A stretch of 64,000 nucleotides of DNA from contig CM060840.1 of assembly GCA_030762175.1 (NCBI GenBank), positions 42,307,501 to 42,371,500 of the forward strand. Direction: 5' to 3'. Source of the stretch: Metallyticus violacea. Taxonomy: Eukaryota; Arthropoda; Insecta; Mantodea; Metallyticidae. Position 1 is the first letter of the stretch. Every line of letters starts with the position of its first letter. Positions 11,744 to 24,555 of the stretch are shown here, piece by piece. The position numbers were made by a program, and so were the translations under genes. The notes under the pieces were generated by a model. That model made no database searches and was not told the origin of the DNA. It was given only the letters and a program-made list of their open reading frames with translations.

Positions 11744-11892
11744 GACCCTGGTAGTCTAAATTGAAAAGACACGGACTCGTGAGGAATTGATTTTCACCAG
11801 GATAGTCCCCCTTGACTGAGGCTGTTCCAGGTTTTCTTTGGTGCTCATATATGGCAAATGCCGTGGATATACCCTACGCTTCCTTATTTATT
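11744..11892 (+). repeat. Diverged SINE family A fragment
   Basis: Matches family A in order but with many differences: GACACGGACTCGTGAG, a degraded B box, CCAGGATAGTCCCCCTTGAC, TGAGGCTGTTCCAGGTTTTC, and GGCAAATGCCGTGGATATACCCTA. The copy stops at a T-rich tract and lacks the rest of the tail. It is older or faster-decayed than the copies at 7.7 and 45.4 kb. Confidence 0.75.
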
Positions 11893-11989
11893 TTTTTTTT
11901 CCAATTTACCATTTCATCTTATCATTAGCCACATTAGCAAAAACAGAACATTATAAAAATAAAAAGTGCAACATTTTCCGGGAAAGGAC

Positions 11990-12790
11990 ATGGTAAATGC
12001 TTTTCCCTCCATTCCCAGTACCTTTACATTCAGTCAATATATGTATTCACGAATTCCTCCTTCTCACAGATGGGGCAAATTTTCAACCTATTTTTGTGAT
12101 TGACATTAATCTTCACCATGGTCCTAGTCTGCGCCAGAGACCCTCTTGCTATTGAATTTCTATGTATTGCTCCATCCTCCATTCAGATTTTAGCCCATTG
12201 CACTTCCAGCGAAATCGCATTACTCAATTGTCTGTACCTATTCATATCTCTCAAGCGGTTCTCAACCTTCCTCCATGTGCTCTTTCTGTTCCCCTGTCCC
12301 GCAATCCAAATAATGAAGCCCAGATCTATCGTTTCCAGGTTGTTTCTTAATTTAGATGCCCATGTTGTATTCCCGTCCAACTGTAGCTGTTTATGGCAGC
12401 ACAGTACCCTAATTAAAATTTAGTTCGCATGAATAACTCGCAACCAGTACTTCATTGCTCTGATTTTACATTCTATGGTATTACTTAGGCCCCGAAATAC
12501 TCGTAACTTCTGCACGTAGTTGTGCCTCTCCTCAAAATGCATCCTCGCTCAATATATAGGTCCACCGTTTGTTCTCATCTCCGAGTTTCTATTCTCATTC
12601 CATAGATTATATCCAGTAAATCTACAGGCACATCTTGAAACATGCATTCACTCTAAACAGTTCTTCTTTCGAATTCTACCAATTTCTGTTTTGCTATTTT
12701 CTTTTAGTTCCTTTATATTATTGTGGTTATTCCTGCAGACCCTTTTTCTTTCGTTTCCTCGAGGAAAAAAATCGCACACGTAAAGGTCAG
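11990..12790 (-). pseudogene. C-terminal part of a non-LTR retrotransposon ORF2
   Basis: On the minus strand, frames in order give ARMHFEERHNYV and MKYWLRVIHANYF (around 12560-12430), then TTWASKLRNNLETIDLG (12380-12330), then NRLRDMNRYRQLSNAISLEV (about 12270-12210), then CPICEKEEFVNTYID (about 12075-12030). This order, with the lysine-tyrosine-tryptophan-leucine segment, the WAS.LR..L...GLG segment and a zinc-knuckle-like CPIC near the end, is the thumb-to-C-terminus layout of many arthropod LINE ORF2 proteins, which encode reverse transcriptase. The RT catalytic core is not in the window. Frameshifts occur between segments. The clade cannot be fixed by eye. Confidence 0.65.
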
Positions 12791-14940
12791 GGGAATTTCT
12801 CAGTTACCAAAAACCTACCTTATTAGTTGATGTTGCAGAAGCTTGATGAAAATATGCGTATTGTCTTTTATTATGGGCAAAAATTCCAAAAACGACGATA
12901 GTATTTATGTATGGTAATCCTCTAAATACATAATATTTAAAACAAAAAATATCCTTTTATTTACCTTGCAGTTACTTCACACCGCACTCCATGATTTATA
13001 CAATAGAGCTGTCAATCTGTCAATACTATTCTGGGATTTCGTGTCTTACTATTCATGCTGTTCTGTGAATTAACATAACCACGTATCTTTGGTCTGAGAA
13101 AGTTATTTATTTGTGTATTATCAATATTCTGCAAAATTCCATTAACAAAAACTGTTTTCATATCAAGCACTTGTAATTCTTAGACTAAAGGCTCTGTAAG
13201 GTTTCAGTTTTAAAATATCTCTTGCTTTACAGGCTGAGCATTTTAGACAACTGCTTCCAGGTTTTATGTTAGAACAAGAGGCTTTTGCTTATGAATTCTA
13301 TTGTTTAAAGTTTCCATTTGCATTAACTTATAAGAAATCTTTATACTGTAAGACTTGTTAACCAGGAATTTTCTACAAATCGCCTACTCCCTCCCTCCAC
13401 GAGTTTATTATCACATTAGTGTTATGCATAAACATTCTCAATTTTAATAGTAACATTTTAATACATTACAAAAGATTTACTTCACTAACACATAATATTG
13501 GCGCACCAACAGCATATAATAACACAATATTTGAGTTACACTGATCTCTTAACCACAAACTGAGTTTTGATTAAACCAAAAAAACTCGTACCAGCAAACT
13601 GCGACTGACTATCCTGGCGTGATTTCCGCCCAGCGTAATTAAAACGCAGGACAATAATAATTTTCAGAACTGTTTCAGATTCCATTTTTCGAAAACACAG
13701 CAACACACACAAAGAGAGAGATAAGCTTGAAACAACATCCATATCGAATTTCATACTGCAGTTTTAAAGTTAAATTAAACTGTACTTCAAACTCTTTTGA
13801 ACTGAACTATTTATTGTTGTGCTATAGCTCCTGACCTATTATTGTAGCATTTAGTATTATGATTATAATAATTAAATTCATTTGATATAATCAATATAAT
13901 TTTAATTATCAATTACTCTCTAAATGTACTAATACATAGAATTTTGAAAGTATGAATTATGAAAAATCAAACAAATTCTTATTAACTCACGTTCTTCGTG
14001 TCGCTTAAACGGACTTTGCAGCGAAGGTCAGTAAATTAAGTAAATTGTTGGTTATATTATTTCCATCGAGCGTAATGAATGAATGTCATGTTCTCAATTA
14101 TGGTGAGTAACAAGGCTTTAATGTAGCTGGCAACTCTGGTAGTGGGGAATAAATATGACAGAGCCTTCATAATACCCCCCGCCTTCATATACCATTAAAT
14201 GTTGTGTTGACTATAATGCCGTCCTTCCGGCAATAAAGAGAACTGAATACTAGGTAGTCACAAAGCAACGACGTCCGATGTAATTAGAGTAGCAATGTGT
14301 AAACAGTTAAAATGTGGATGAAGAATTTCCCTTGCATAGCAGTACAAAGATGTTTGCCATTTATGAGCAGTGAAAGAAAGTATGCACACAGTTTTTCTGA
14401 GAGTAGTAAAGATGCGTACTTAAAATGCATAAAATCATTTTAATTTCTTATTAAGAAGTTTAAAAATCAGATTACACTTAAATGACAAAAATACAATTGT
14501 ATAAGAAGGCAGCAAAACTACCCAGATAATTTATTATTGAGCTACTTATTTAAATGGTACAAGAAAGTAGTAAAATATCTAACGCCATCTTTCCAACAGC
14601 AAATAATGGTGTTGAGAAAACTAACAAATATTGCATTAATATCAACAGGAGAAGGAATAACAATTAAAAGCCTTAATGAAGAAACAAAACTACACCTACA
14701 GCAGATTATGATTTGGCATGATAGTATTGCTAGACATCTATAAATGATCAAAAAGAATTAGAAAGAAAAAGTACTGACAGCATGATAACAGGTCATGCTT
14801 CTATCTTTTCAAATTACAGAAAATTAAAAAGTTAGTTAAGCATGGTCTTGTTAAAATTATTCAGATTCATCTTTACAGAAGTGGTCCAGGGATATCCGTT
14901 GTATGTTGGACAAATTAATATACTAATGTTACAGTTACCC
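12791..14940. other. AT-rich DNA, nothing recognised
   Basis: No feature supported. Frames at 13536-13754 (minus) and 14537-14743 (plus) carry no visible domain. Confidence 0.5.
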
Positions 14941-14949
14941 AAGTTTATA

Positions 14950-15227
14950 ATATCCTCACGGGTGGCCGAGGTCGTTAAGGCGCGGACTCGTGGGCGGGAG
15001 GTTTGTGACTCGAATCCCGCCAGGACCGTCCTCCCTGACTGAGGTTTTTCCAGGATTTCCTCAGTCTTCATAAATGGAAAATGCTGGGGTGGTACCCTAA
15101 ACTTAGGCCTGGAACGTTTCCTTCCATAAATAAATCCTTTCCCAACATATTTCATCTCATGTATCATCAGTGTCCACCGCCTGTAGTTCCTCTGTAGTAA
15201 AAACGGGCGTTGAACATTACTCAAAAA
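14950..15227 (+). mobile_element. SINE family A copy
   Basis: Head CACGGGTGGCCGAGGTCGTT with TTAAGGCGCGGACTCGTGGG, then a B-box variant GTGACTCGAATCCCGCC, then CCAGGACCGTCCTCCCTGAC and the family body, ending in GCGTTGAACATTACTCAAAA. This is one of the least decayed copies and shows the tail terminus. AAGTTTATA at 14941-14949 and AAGTTCATA at 15228-15236 could be a 9-bp target-site duplication with one change. Confidence 0.88.
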
Positions 15228-15236
15228 AAGTTCATA

Positions 15237-15829
15237 CTTTTTTTTTCTGACTGAATACGTTTTTCCTTGTACTATGACTTTACCTCGGTCTGAACCACCT
15301 ATAATCCTGTCGTCGTGTTGTGTAGTTCAACCATTATCCTTACAGACTTCTAAAAAGGACTCCTTGTTCGTACCCGATTGGTTGATGCAACCAGAACGAT
15401 TAAAAGTTAGTAAGAGTATCTAGAGCTCTTGATTCTACAATCATGACAGCACACAATGTAATGGTAAAACTTTTGCTAAGTATAATATAGCAAAAAGATA
15501 GAAACAGAAGAGCATTGTACAAGATTGTTGCCTTTCAGGAGAAGACCACTAAAATTAGCTCAAAATGCGTCTAGAGACCGCAGTTTCAACTAAAGCTCTC
15601 TTAAGGAGCTGATTAATCGAAATATTTACAGCAAAGCTGCTATTGCCAAATATCTTGTAACGCAAGAGAATGCAAAAAAGAAATTTCGGTGGGGAGTAAG
15701 GAGCGCAAACCCTGAAATACCGAAATGGAAATGTGTAAATTTGGCCCAACGAACCAGCTTTTACACTAATCCCCACCATTGTATTGAGAAGCATATAGTT
15801 CAGACTGTCCTCTTCCAATAGCGCTGCAT
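15237..15829. other. Unassigned DNA
   Basis: No gene recognised. An 87-codon minus-strand frame at 15555-15818 has no recognisable domain. Confidence 0.5.
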
Positions 15830-16085
15830 GGAGGAGGTTCTGCCTTGTTTAAGACGGCATGTCATTTTACAATGAGCTCTGTAGTCAGGTTTCTGTTCCG
15901 GTGTCTAGAAGTAACCGGACCTTCTGAGAGGTTCTGAAAACTCGGTAGAGGGGAGTTCCGCCGGGTCGGGGTGAAAACACTTTAGGAACCTCATCTGCAT
16001 CAGCGCAGTCACCGTCCGAAGACAGATCGGTGTTTTCCTTCCAATTGGAGCGTAAGCACAGTCGTGAGCAAAGTTTAAATATCTT
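15830..16085 (+). repeat. Weak family C-like repeat fragment
   Basis: GGACCTTCTGAGAGGTTCTG with the following GGTAGAGGGG resembles the 36.8-kb family C copy, and TTGGAGCGTAAGCACAGTC near 16050-16068 matches the reverse complement of the segment at 24586-24604. The region is noticeably richer in G+C than its surroundings. An 83-codon minus-strand frame at 15885-16136 covers it but is probably incidental. Assignment to family C is tentative. Confidence 0.4.
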
Positions 16086-19000
16086 CTTCCGCCCAGACCA
16101 CCCATTCATTCTACATATCTTGAGTATTTCGAACATGATCGCAGTGAAAGAAAGCTAATATTTTATTAAGATAACATTAATACGAAAAAAAATATCCAAG
16201 AATGTTTTGAAAGTGATGTTTGTGTTTTGCATTTTAATAATGCTTTAAAATATTCCTGCATAAATTATTTTCCAAATTAAATACTTTAGTTTTCTTTTAG
16301 GCCTTTAAGGTTTAAATCACAAACCATATAAATGGTCACTCCCTATAACCACACATCTAACTACTACAAGGCTTGAACTTCTGTATATTTTCAATCCAGA
16401 TTGGGATGTGTGTCGTAACCTAAAGATATGACTGGCTTGATAACTCCTGCCCAAGACAATAAGGTAGTAACAATAGCTGTTAGTAAGGCAAAAGTTTTCT
16501 TCGATTATGGGAATATAACGAGCAAAGACACAGTCTTGGTGTGTAAAACTCTGCCAAAACCTAATGAATCAAGTATTAGAGGCAGTAGAATTATAAAAAT
16601 AATCCAGTAAGAAATAAGAGAGAAACAAAGAACAGTCAGGAGCAAAGATGACGAAGAAAGACAAAATATAGTTGTGGAGCAGAAAGCCATTAATAGTGTC
16701 AGAAAATAATTCATAATTATATTACGAAATGATTTTTTTGATGTACCTTTTTTCAGAAACTATTCAACCTAATGTGAACATTTTGTGCTTTTTCACATAC
16801 ATCATAACAGTCTGAATCATTTATAAATGCAATACTGAATAACATATTACTTGTTTTTTTTAATTTATAACTACAAAAATATTGGTAACTGTTTTGCACA
16901 AAGTAAAAACATTATAAATATTAGTATAAGCTGAGATGAAAAATCTAATTACTCAATTTGTTAATATATTTTAGCCAAAAGTTCAGTTCCCTGTTCCCCA
17001 TAGATTGTAAAAAAAACGCATTAAATTGTTTATAGAGTAATAGTTTAAAGGGACGTTATTTCCTGAAGCGTTTTAAAAACATTACTAGAATGAGCATTTG
17101 TAATAGTTTTCATGCATGTAACTCGAAAATATGATTTATAAAGGGTGTTAAAGGAAAAATGATATTTAACGTATGTTATGTTCCTTAAGCCGTTAAGAGA
17201 AAGCGGGTGGATCGAATACCTTATTAGAACTCATTTCTAAGATGTCGTATATGATTCACCTTCTCAGCGGTTTGTAATCAATAATTTGTGATACCTTTCA
17301 TCATTATCACTAGCGTTCTGTGAATAGGCAGAACCCCCTTAGTTACCAATTAGAACAAGAGTTCTTTTTTCCCTGAGGTTTTGGCTCACATTAAGGTGGT
17401 GTCTTTTTTTTTTCTTCTTTTTATCTCACAACAAACTTATTTGTGTTATTCCTAATTCATTTGATTCGTTGTACTGAAAACACAATTGGAATGGATGTTT
17501 ACCATCCAAAAGGTCAATCTTGAATGTTTGCAATTTAAGCACTCCCAAATTCATTACATTAGTTCTGGTATCTCAAATCTTAATTACTACTTTTTCGCAG
17601 TAATTAAAGCGTATATAGTTCTATTCCCTTTACTTTGAGCTGAAAGCATGGCTGTTGCAGTAAGAAGTGAATGTGCAAGTATTTCAATAATGGAGCATCG
17701 GACATAAATACTCATTATAACTAACGCAACAAAATATATACTGTGTGTATTTATCTATTTAAGTTCCTAAATTATACATATGTTTAAAAATGCCACGATG
17801 TAAAATTAGAAATGTTTTTTTCATAAATACAACAGTGAAAACGGTTTATATCAACATGGGTCTGGAAAATGTTGGGTTCCCAGATTGGATCTGAGGACTC
17901 AAGTCTTGGATGCTCCGCGAAGACCTTTTGGAAGTCTATCACAGATCTATTGGGAAAACCTTCCCATCCTTCGGATACCAATTTACAGGGTGTTAAGCGA
18001 CCTTATGAATAGAAACCCAGTGGGTTTTATCAGATGAGCACGAAAATTAGGCAATTTGTACTTCTCCACCTATCCATCAATATTCAATTCAATATCTGCA
18101 GCCAGAATACTGAAATGTGCACGAGCGTCAACATACATAAATGACGAATGAGCTGTGGCACGTTCATGCAGGAATGGACTTATTAACACTCATTTTAACA
18201 TAATGTGAAGAAATGATTGACTTAAATATGTCAATCTAATATGTTTTTATCTACATGTGATTAATTCTTTGCAGAAGTAATGCTATGTATTTTAGAAACA
18301 TATTGAATTAAGTCTTGCAAATATTTACTTCTTTGTTACCCATAAAGGAAATGAAAAATCACTGTACACTTAAAAAGCAAAATGGTGTAGTAAGGTACAC
18401 AAATTTAAAATTCACACCCTGATCATTTACAGTTATTATTTATAATGACTAGAAATATGTGTACGCCTTACCCCTGCCCAGCATTATATTCTGCCCAACT
18501 TAGACTTGCTGCAGCAGCAATGCTTTGAAATGCATTCAGTCTGTAGGTTAAAAAAAAAAGTATCGTCTAAATGCAAAAGAGTGGGCATTTTACTCTCTTA
18601 AATTGTTCAGGTTTATTTATTGCATTTATTTCTCTGCAAATTTGATTTATAATACTAAATGTATAAAGATTATTGTCAATAAAATATTCAAAAATGTAAT
18701 TTTATTTGCATAGCTTCGCCACTTTTAAATTAAGAAATGGTTTTCTATGATAAAGACGAGTGAAGCCCCTCAACTGGAAAGTATTTCCATCCTGCATAAA
18801 ATCCTTTGAAAAATCTACCAAAGCTATTCACTGATGCATAGCGCCTTTGTCTTTTGTTCTGTTGAGTGTGTAACTGTGATTTTACATGAAATTCTTTCTA
18901 CAGCTATGCTATGCTTCTATAATATCCTTTCTGCTACAGCATTAGCCGAACATGTTAAAGTTGTAGAATACATTTTAACTATTGTTAAAAGCAGACCAAG

Positions 19001-19329
19001 ATTACCTAAAGCTATTCGCCAACATATATTATTACCCAATTCCATTTACACTATTAAAAATAAAGCTAATATTAAGTTTACAATTTGCTAAATGAACTAA
19101 CAGAGCTATATGTTTACTACATGTATTGTTATGCTTATTTTCATTTAATATACTTTTATGTGTTTTTAAAGTAATATTAGGCACTTTATCGAAAATGCTC
19201 TACTTTTAGAATCAACAGGAACATGAATATAGAAATGAGATCTCAGATATACAGATCCCTCTACATTCAAAAAGTAGTCATCTGAAGTGTACCAAACGAA
19301 TAAAAATTCATTCTTCAAAGTCATTCTTG
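16086..19329. other. AT-rich DNA, nothing recognised
   Basis: No coding region, RNA gene or repeat family recognised. Small frames at 16428-16610, 16505-16714, 17784-17981 and 18834-19091 lack recognisable domains. A somewhat more GC-rich patch at about 17870-18180 could be part of an unrecognised element. Confidence 0.45.
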
Positions 19330-19840
19330 AATACTTCGCATATATTGAACACTGGTGAACAGGGTGCTTGTCTTCTAGCGTGAGGAAAAGATGCCAATAT
19401 AGTGGAGGCACTGGATCGAGATGCTGTGGTAGTTAAAAGCGCTTCTCTATTAAATATTCAAGGCAGACAGACATGGTATAATGCTGTGAGATACACAGAT
19501 GAGATATTAACATTTTGATGTTACTTTAATGAGATGCAAGGGCTCAGATTTCGTCGTTATCACACAGTAAGTTTGTGCACGATTTCTTGAAGGATGAAGT
19601 TAGTATGCCCATGTACTGGTCATCTCACTCATCAGGTTTATGTACAATAGAGCACGCCGAACACTCTTGAGTAACAAGTTGCTTCGTGTCAGAACCCACC
19701 AACAATCTACAGAAATTGCAAACTTCACTGAAACAAGAATGAGGGTTGCTGCTGAACTTTTATAAACCCTATTAGCAGTATGTCACGTCATGAGAAAGTT
19801 TGAATTGCTCCCAAAGGTGATCAGTATGAAATAATAGCAT
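19330..19840 (+). pseudogene. Relic of a Tc1-type transposase
   Basis: Plus-strand frames give, in order, NIVEALDRDAV at 19396 (counterpart of the N-V-E-.-D-R-.-G-G-G segment), then NAVRYTDEIL at 19480-19509, matching the very conserved TAVRYRDEIL of Tc1 transposases. Next comes FVHDFLKD near 19574, then YWSSHSSGLCTIEH at about 19614-19655, the decayed form of WPAYSPDLNPIEH, and QTSLKQEW at about 19719-19742. The spacing between blocks is right for the DDE-domain second half. Stops and a frameshift show it is inactive. The N-terminal DNA-binding half and the terminal repeats were not found. Confidence 0.75.
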
Positions 19841-21874
19841 GGGGAATTGTAAACTCAAGGGAAGTGCGTTTCCAATATAAAGAAACTGTTTAAAACCTAA
19901 TTGTAGTACACAATGAAGTCATTGAATTATTCATAATACACATAAAATGCGTTGTTTCTCTTTGCTAAAGTTACACAGGCCATTGTGGTTGTTTTATGCA
20001 GTCAAGGTTCAGTCTAGTGTTTGTTTTTACCTGGTACGGACTTTACTTCCAAGTTACAAACTATGTCGGTTTAAACTCCGTTTATTTACGACGCAAGAAT
20101 CTCTAAATATAGGTATATAACATTTGAAAGGTTCCTCACGTGTTTAAAGCAGAGCTTAACCTAACGGAAAATATTTTTACAAGATAGCAGGAGTGTATTC
20201 GGGGAGAAGATAGTTTTCATCATTTATAATTCGCAGAGGACAAAGTGGCCGCGAGTAAATTTAGTATTTTTATTTTAGTATTAACATTTTATTAAACGAA
20301 TAAAATGATATTGTCTTTAAAACTGATAATAAAAGCACTAAATCTTTGCATTACAAGACGGTCAAAAGGATGCTCCTCAGCGGCAATACATTGTCTCTAT
20401 CTGCATAGCAAATCATGTATTTTATTTAACTTTACTTCCATAATAAATCGGAAAACATTTCTAAACATCGGGAAGTCCTGTTTCTCGTAACTTTTTTTAC
20501 AAGTTGGCGAACAGTTTCTCTACCTAGAACACTGTAATCAGCATATTTTCCTGCTAATCAACTTATTAATTCTCTGCAAACATCCGTTTTCACAAATATA
20601 TTATCTTATATAAAAGTCCGTTCTTCGAAACCAGTAGAGGTATAACTAATGAACAATTAGCACACAATTTACATACAATGAAAGAGTCACGTAACACACA
20701 AACGTACAACCTCTCGCTTAGAAAGTGTCCCTCAAACTAACTACATATACTGCCTTGGCAAATGAGTTCTCCCAATACGCAGCTGCCTTCTGATGGGCCG
20801 TAACTCTAATAACCTCATTGCAATTCAAAATTCTATATTCATTTTCCCTAGGTAATTCTTGCATCCTTCCAATCTTTCTTTTTTCCGGTAGAGTCCAATG
20901 AACTTCTTCTTCTTCTTCTAGGTTCAATCTATTCCATTCACTTTCACGTGTCAAAATTAATTAATACATATTTTGTTTCATTAAGAATTGCAACAAAATT
21001 CTGAATTTTGTTGGTTACGTAATAAAATTATTTTCATTGTATTGCTTTTAAATTTTTCTTCAATAACATCACTTTTATTCTTAATACCCAAATTTTAATA
21101 TTATATAGCATTATAACTTTTTGTAGGCAGTCCTCTAGTACATTTTTTTTAATTAAAAAGGAACTTTACTTTGACCCCCGTTCTGGTGTTCTATGACCAT
21201 TGGTTGCTTCATGAATTGAATCTTTCTGCTCTCTTAAGGTTTCAAATGTCCATCTTCTTGGTTCACCGATACTGCTCTTAACAATTGTATAGTATTACAA
21301 AGTATGTTTTATTTTTAAATAGTTCCATTTTTTCCCCCTTTCCATATAAAAGTTAAAAGCTGTAGTTCAATCCGGATACCGTTGTTTATTTCTTCTTTCT
21401 TACACAATTTGAATCTTGAATTTTCATTTGCTATATTTTTCTGCTTTATAGGTTTTCGATCCATATTATGATGTTGGTGTCGTCATTAGTTTCTGAATTT
21501 CATTTGTTGTTTTTTGCAGTTTTGTCTTTGGGAGCACGCTGGATACTTCCACGCACCTCTATCAAATTTACTGTATAAATTGTCATAATTATAAAAAGCC
21601 TCTAAAATCCAGTAATTAAAGTGAAGCTTGCTTTATGACATATTACCAATTTGTCTTTTAGCACATGTATCGAAAAAACCCCAATCACTTTGGATTTCTG
21701 ACCGAATATTTTTATGATGTAGTTCTGCGTTGTACTCATATTTCATAAAAGTTGAACTTGTCATCTGCGAAAAATATTTTATTTACTATTCATTATTCTT
21801 GCATTAATGTTGTTTTAACGGTAGCTTTGCTAATATTGTTGCTTTAATATAAATATTAAAAAGGATAATTGACA
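19841..21874. other. AT-rich DNA, nothing recognised
   Basis: No gene supported. A 78-codon minus-strand frame at 20718-20954 is charged (a Glu run from a CTT/TTC-rich tract) with no family I can name. Confidence 0.45.
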
Positions 21875-22355
21875 AGCGGTACCATTTGGAACTGGCATTT
21901 GGCATCTCCTGGATTCAAATTCCTTGTGGCCGCCCATTCATGACTTTGGGTATTTTCTTGAAATTACTTAGGTTAAACTTGAAATGGATATTTACTGCAC
22001 ACTTTCCATTTTATCTAATTTCATTTCTTTGGTTTAGTTACAGAATCGGAAAATTTAAACGAAGTGAACTGTTGCCTTCTGCGGTTGACGTTGTCTTAAG
22101 CTCTTGAAATTTTTCTGGAAGCGAATATTTTGAGCGGGGAGGAAGGACTCCGTTGGCATGGGGGTATTCTATTTGGAAACAATATTAAGGACTAGTTTTC
22201 CTCTATGTCTCATTGTCCGTGGATTATGCCGCCTGATTATTTCCCTCACTTACTGCCGGAGCTGTGGGTGCTCAATACACAAACGGCCAGCTACTGAGCA
22301 AAACTGTGCCGAAATATCCTCCTCTATCCCTAACAATCCAATCCGATAAGAATGA
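21875..22355 (+). repeat. Family C repeat (long tRNA-headed SINE-like element), diverged copy
   Basis: The head has a B-box-like GGATTCAAATTCC near 21900. The middle resembles the 36.8-kb copy (GTTACAGAATCGGAAAATTT compared with GTTACAGAGTCTGAAGTGCC). The tail matches well: CCGCCTGATTATTTCCCTCA, AACGGCCAGCTACTGAGC, CCGAAATATCCTCCTC and AACAATCCAATCCGA. Full span about 480 bp. The short ORFs at 21886, 22158 and 22264 lie inside this repeat. Confidence 0.7.
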
Positions 22356-23437
22356 TGAATATAAGGCTCTAAAAACTTATTTTATTTATGGTTTACCTTA
22401 CTTTTCACTATATGTATTCATAATATTCAATATCGTTATCAAATGTATGTGCATATTCAATAAATAAATGTGGATTTCTAGATTATTACTTTTTTTAATT
22501 AATTAATTTAAGTTTTAAAGTAAGTGCACAGGCAATAAATGGACGACTTTTCATGTATGCATGTTATTCCCCTTGTAAAATTACTTAAAATCTCCTATTT
22601 ATCTACATTGTAATTTTTTGCTCTTCTTTTTAGGTATATTATGAATAAATATATTCCTTAAAATATCATTAGTGTTTCTCCATACTCCACACATAAATGC
22701 TTAAATTGTTTCCAGGTTTTATATTTTTTATTTAATTCATTTGTTATTTTACTTTAAGTACATTCATTACTCTTACACAAACATTAATTCCCTTCACAAA
22801 TCATTTTAATATTCGTTATCTTCAGTAGAAGCTATTCATCTACAAATCAAAAGCAAATCGCGAAGCGCTTTCAAATAAAAATATTACTGATTAATATCTT
22901 TTTGTTTTGTGCCAATTTTTTTGTAATTAAAATCAAACTATCGATTCCTGTGTAATTAATACGAAATATTCCACATCATACCAGACAAAAAATAAAATTT
23001 TCTAGTAAGCTATAATGTCTACTGTGTTCAATAAAATGAGAATCAGAAAACACAGCCAGCATAAAAATATAACTCAATATATTTTAATTAAATTCTAGGT
23101 ATCCATTTTCAGATTTGTATTTCCGCTTAGGGTGCAACTACTGCGAGGGGTTATGTGATCACATATATATTTCTATTTTGCCATGCATTCCAATTTATAT
23201 CTTTTCTGGTTAAATCAATATATAAAGGTAGGTATCATGGATGTAAGACCGTGGAAAAAGGGTTTAAACTGCAACGCAACGATGGAAAGAAAAGTAAACG
23301 AGGGTTATAGGAACGTAATGTAGATAATTTTTCTTGTTCTTGTTGTTGCATTAAGGCCATGCCAACATGTAAAAGTAAAAGTTGAAGAACGAAAAATAAT
23401 AAATTGAAAACGTAGACGTACGTTGGTAGGAACTACG
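22356..23437. other. AT-rich DNA, nothing recognised
   Basis: No supported feature. Confidence 0.5.
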
Positions 23438-23444
23438 TTGAAGG

Positions 23445-23705
23445 AATGACTTTTTTGAATGATTTATTTATGGACGCTCTTTAACAGCTCAGGTCATCAG
23501 CGTCCCATTCAACTCAGGGCGTGAAACGGCCGACAAATTTTGCTCAGAGGCCTCTCTTTCAGGCTTGAGGTTCTTTTTCGTGCCTAAATGTACGACACGG
23601 GACCCACGACTTTACTGCCCTTCCGAAGGAAGCCATACTTACGATTTTTACGCCCCGAAAAAATCCATCGGTCCTGGCCGGGTTCGAACCCGCGATTTTG
23701 GCTCA
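23445..23705 (-). mobile_element. SINE family B copy, 5'-truncated head
   Basis: Written on the plus strand, the order is TTATTTATGGACGCTCTTTA, CTCAGGTCATCAGCGTCCCA, GTGAAACGGCCGACAAATTT, GCTCAGAGGCCTCTCTTTCA, then the conserved CGGTCCTGGCCGGGTTCGAA block with the B box, followed by CCCGCGATTTTGGCT. The A-box end of the head is missing. TTGAAGG occurs at 23438-23444 and again at 23706-23712, a short possible target-site duplication. The 60-codon frame at 23565-23747 is inside this SINE. Confidence 0.88.
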
Positions 23706-23712
23706 TTGAAGG

Positions 23713-24555
23713 CTGGAGAAGAATGTCAGTTTAAAAAAGAAAAATAAATACATAATTAAGTCAATACAATATTTCAATGTATGCAAATATATTTTATGCT
23801 CTTATTTTTTAAAAAATAAAATTGTAACATATAATATAATATATATAATAGGGCTAATATAAACCCGATTAAGAAAGTATACAAATATACGTTTCCAGCT
23901 GTAAAAACAAAACGAAAAGTATCGAAAGTTGGTAATACTTCACAACTTTATGAAAAGGCTATATCAAATTTAATCAGGAATAGTGTAATTGATGCATTTA
24001 GTAATGAACATAGAAAACTTACAAACACTTAATATCCTAAACATTATAAAAGTTACAATTTGGGAGCGGATATAATTATTTAGAAAACTCCCTTCTGCAT
24101 TAAGCAGGTCAGCTTCAATTTTATTGATTGCAAAGGATGTGCAAAGCAAAAAGCGTTTACGATATTTCTACAAGCAAGAAAACCAACAGCTTCATTGCTT
24201 GATATTTCAGTCAAGCTTATATGCCAATCTAATATAGTTAGTTAAAAGGTCTTAATCCATTAAAATGGAAAATAGGTACGACAATTGATGTAGATAATGT
24301 TGCACAGAATAATGTTTTTTTTTTCTGATAGTATTTTCATTATAACCCATCACGCTGAACTCAAAATACTTGGTTAATGTCTATATCACCCATTGATTTC
24401 CTCATTTATCCAGTTTGCCTATTTTTCTTCCTTCTCACCATTTTAATGTTTATGGTACTGCATGGAGAACTTATGAAAAAACGGCCAAAAATCTATTTTA
24501 TATTTTCAGTTACAAAAATTGCTTTGAATTTGATTCTTTATGGTGGAGGATATTT
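23713..24555. other. AT-rich DNA, nothing recognised
   Basis: No supported feature. A frame at 24377-24628 starts with a hydrophobic stretch and runs into the family C repeat, and is likely chance. Confidence 0.45.
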
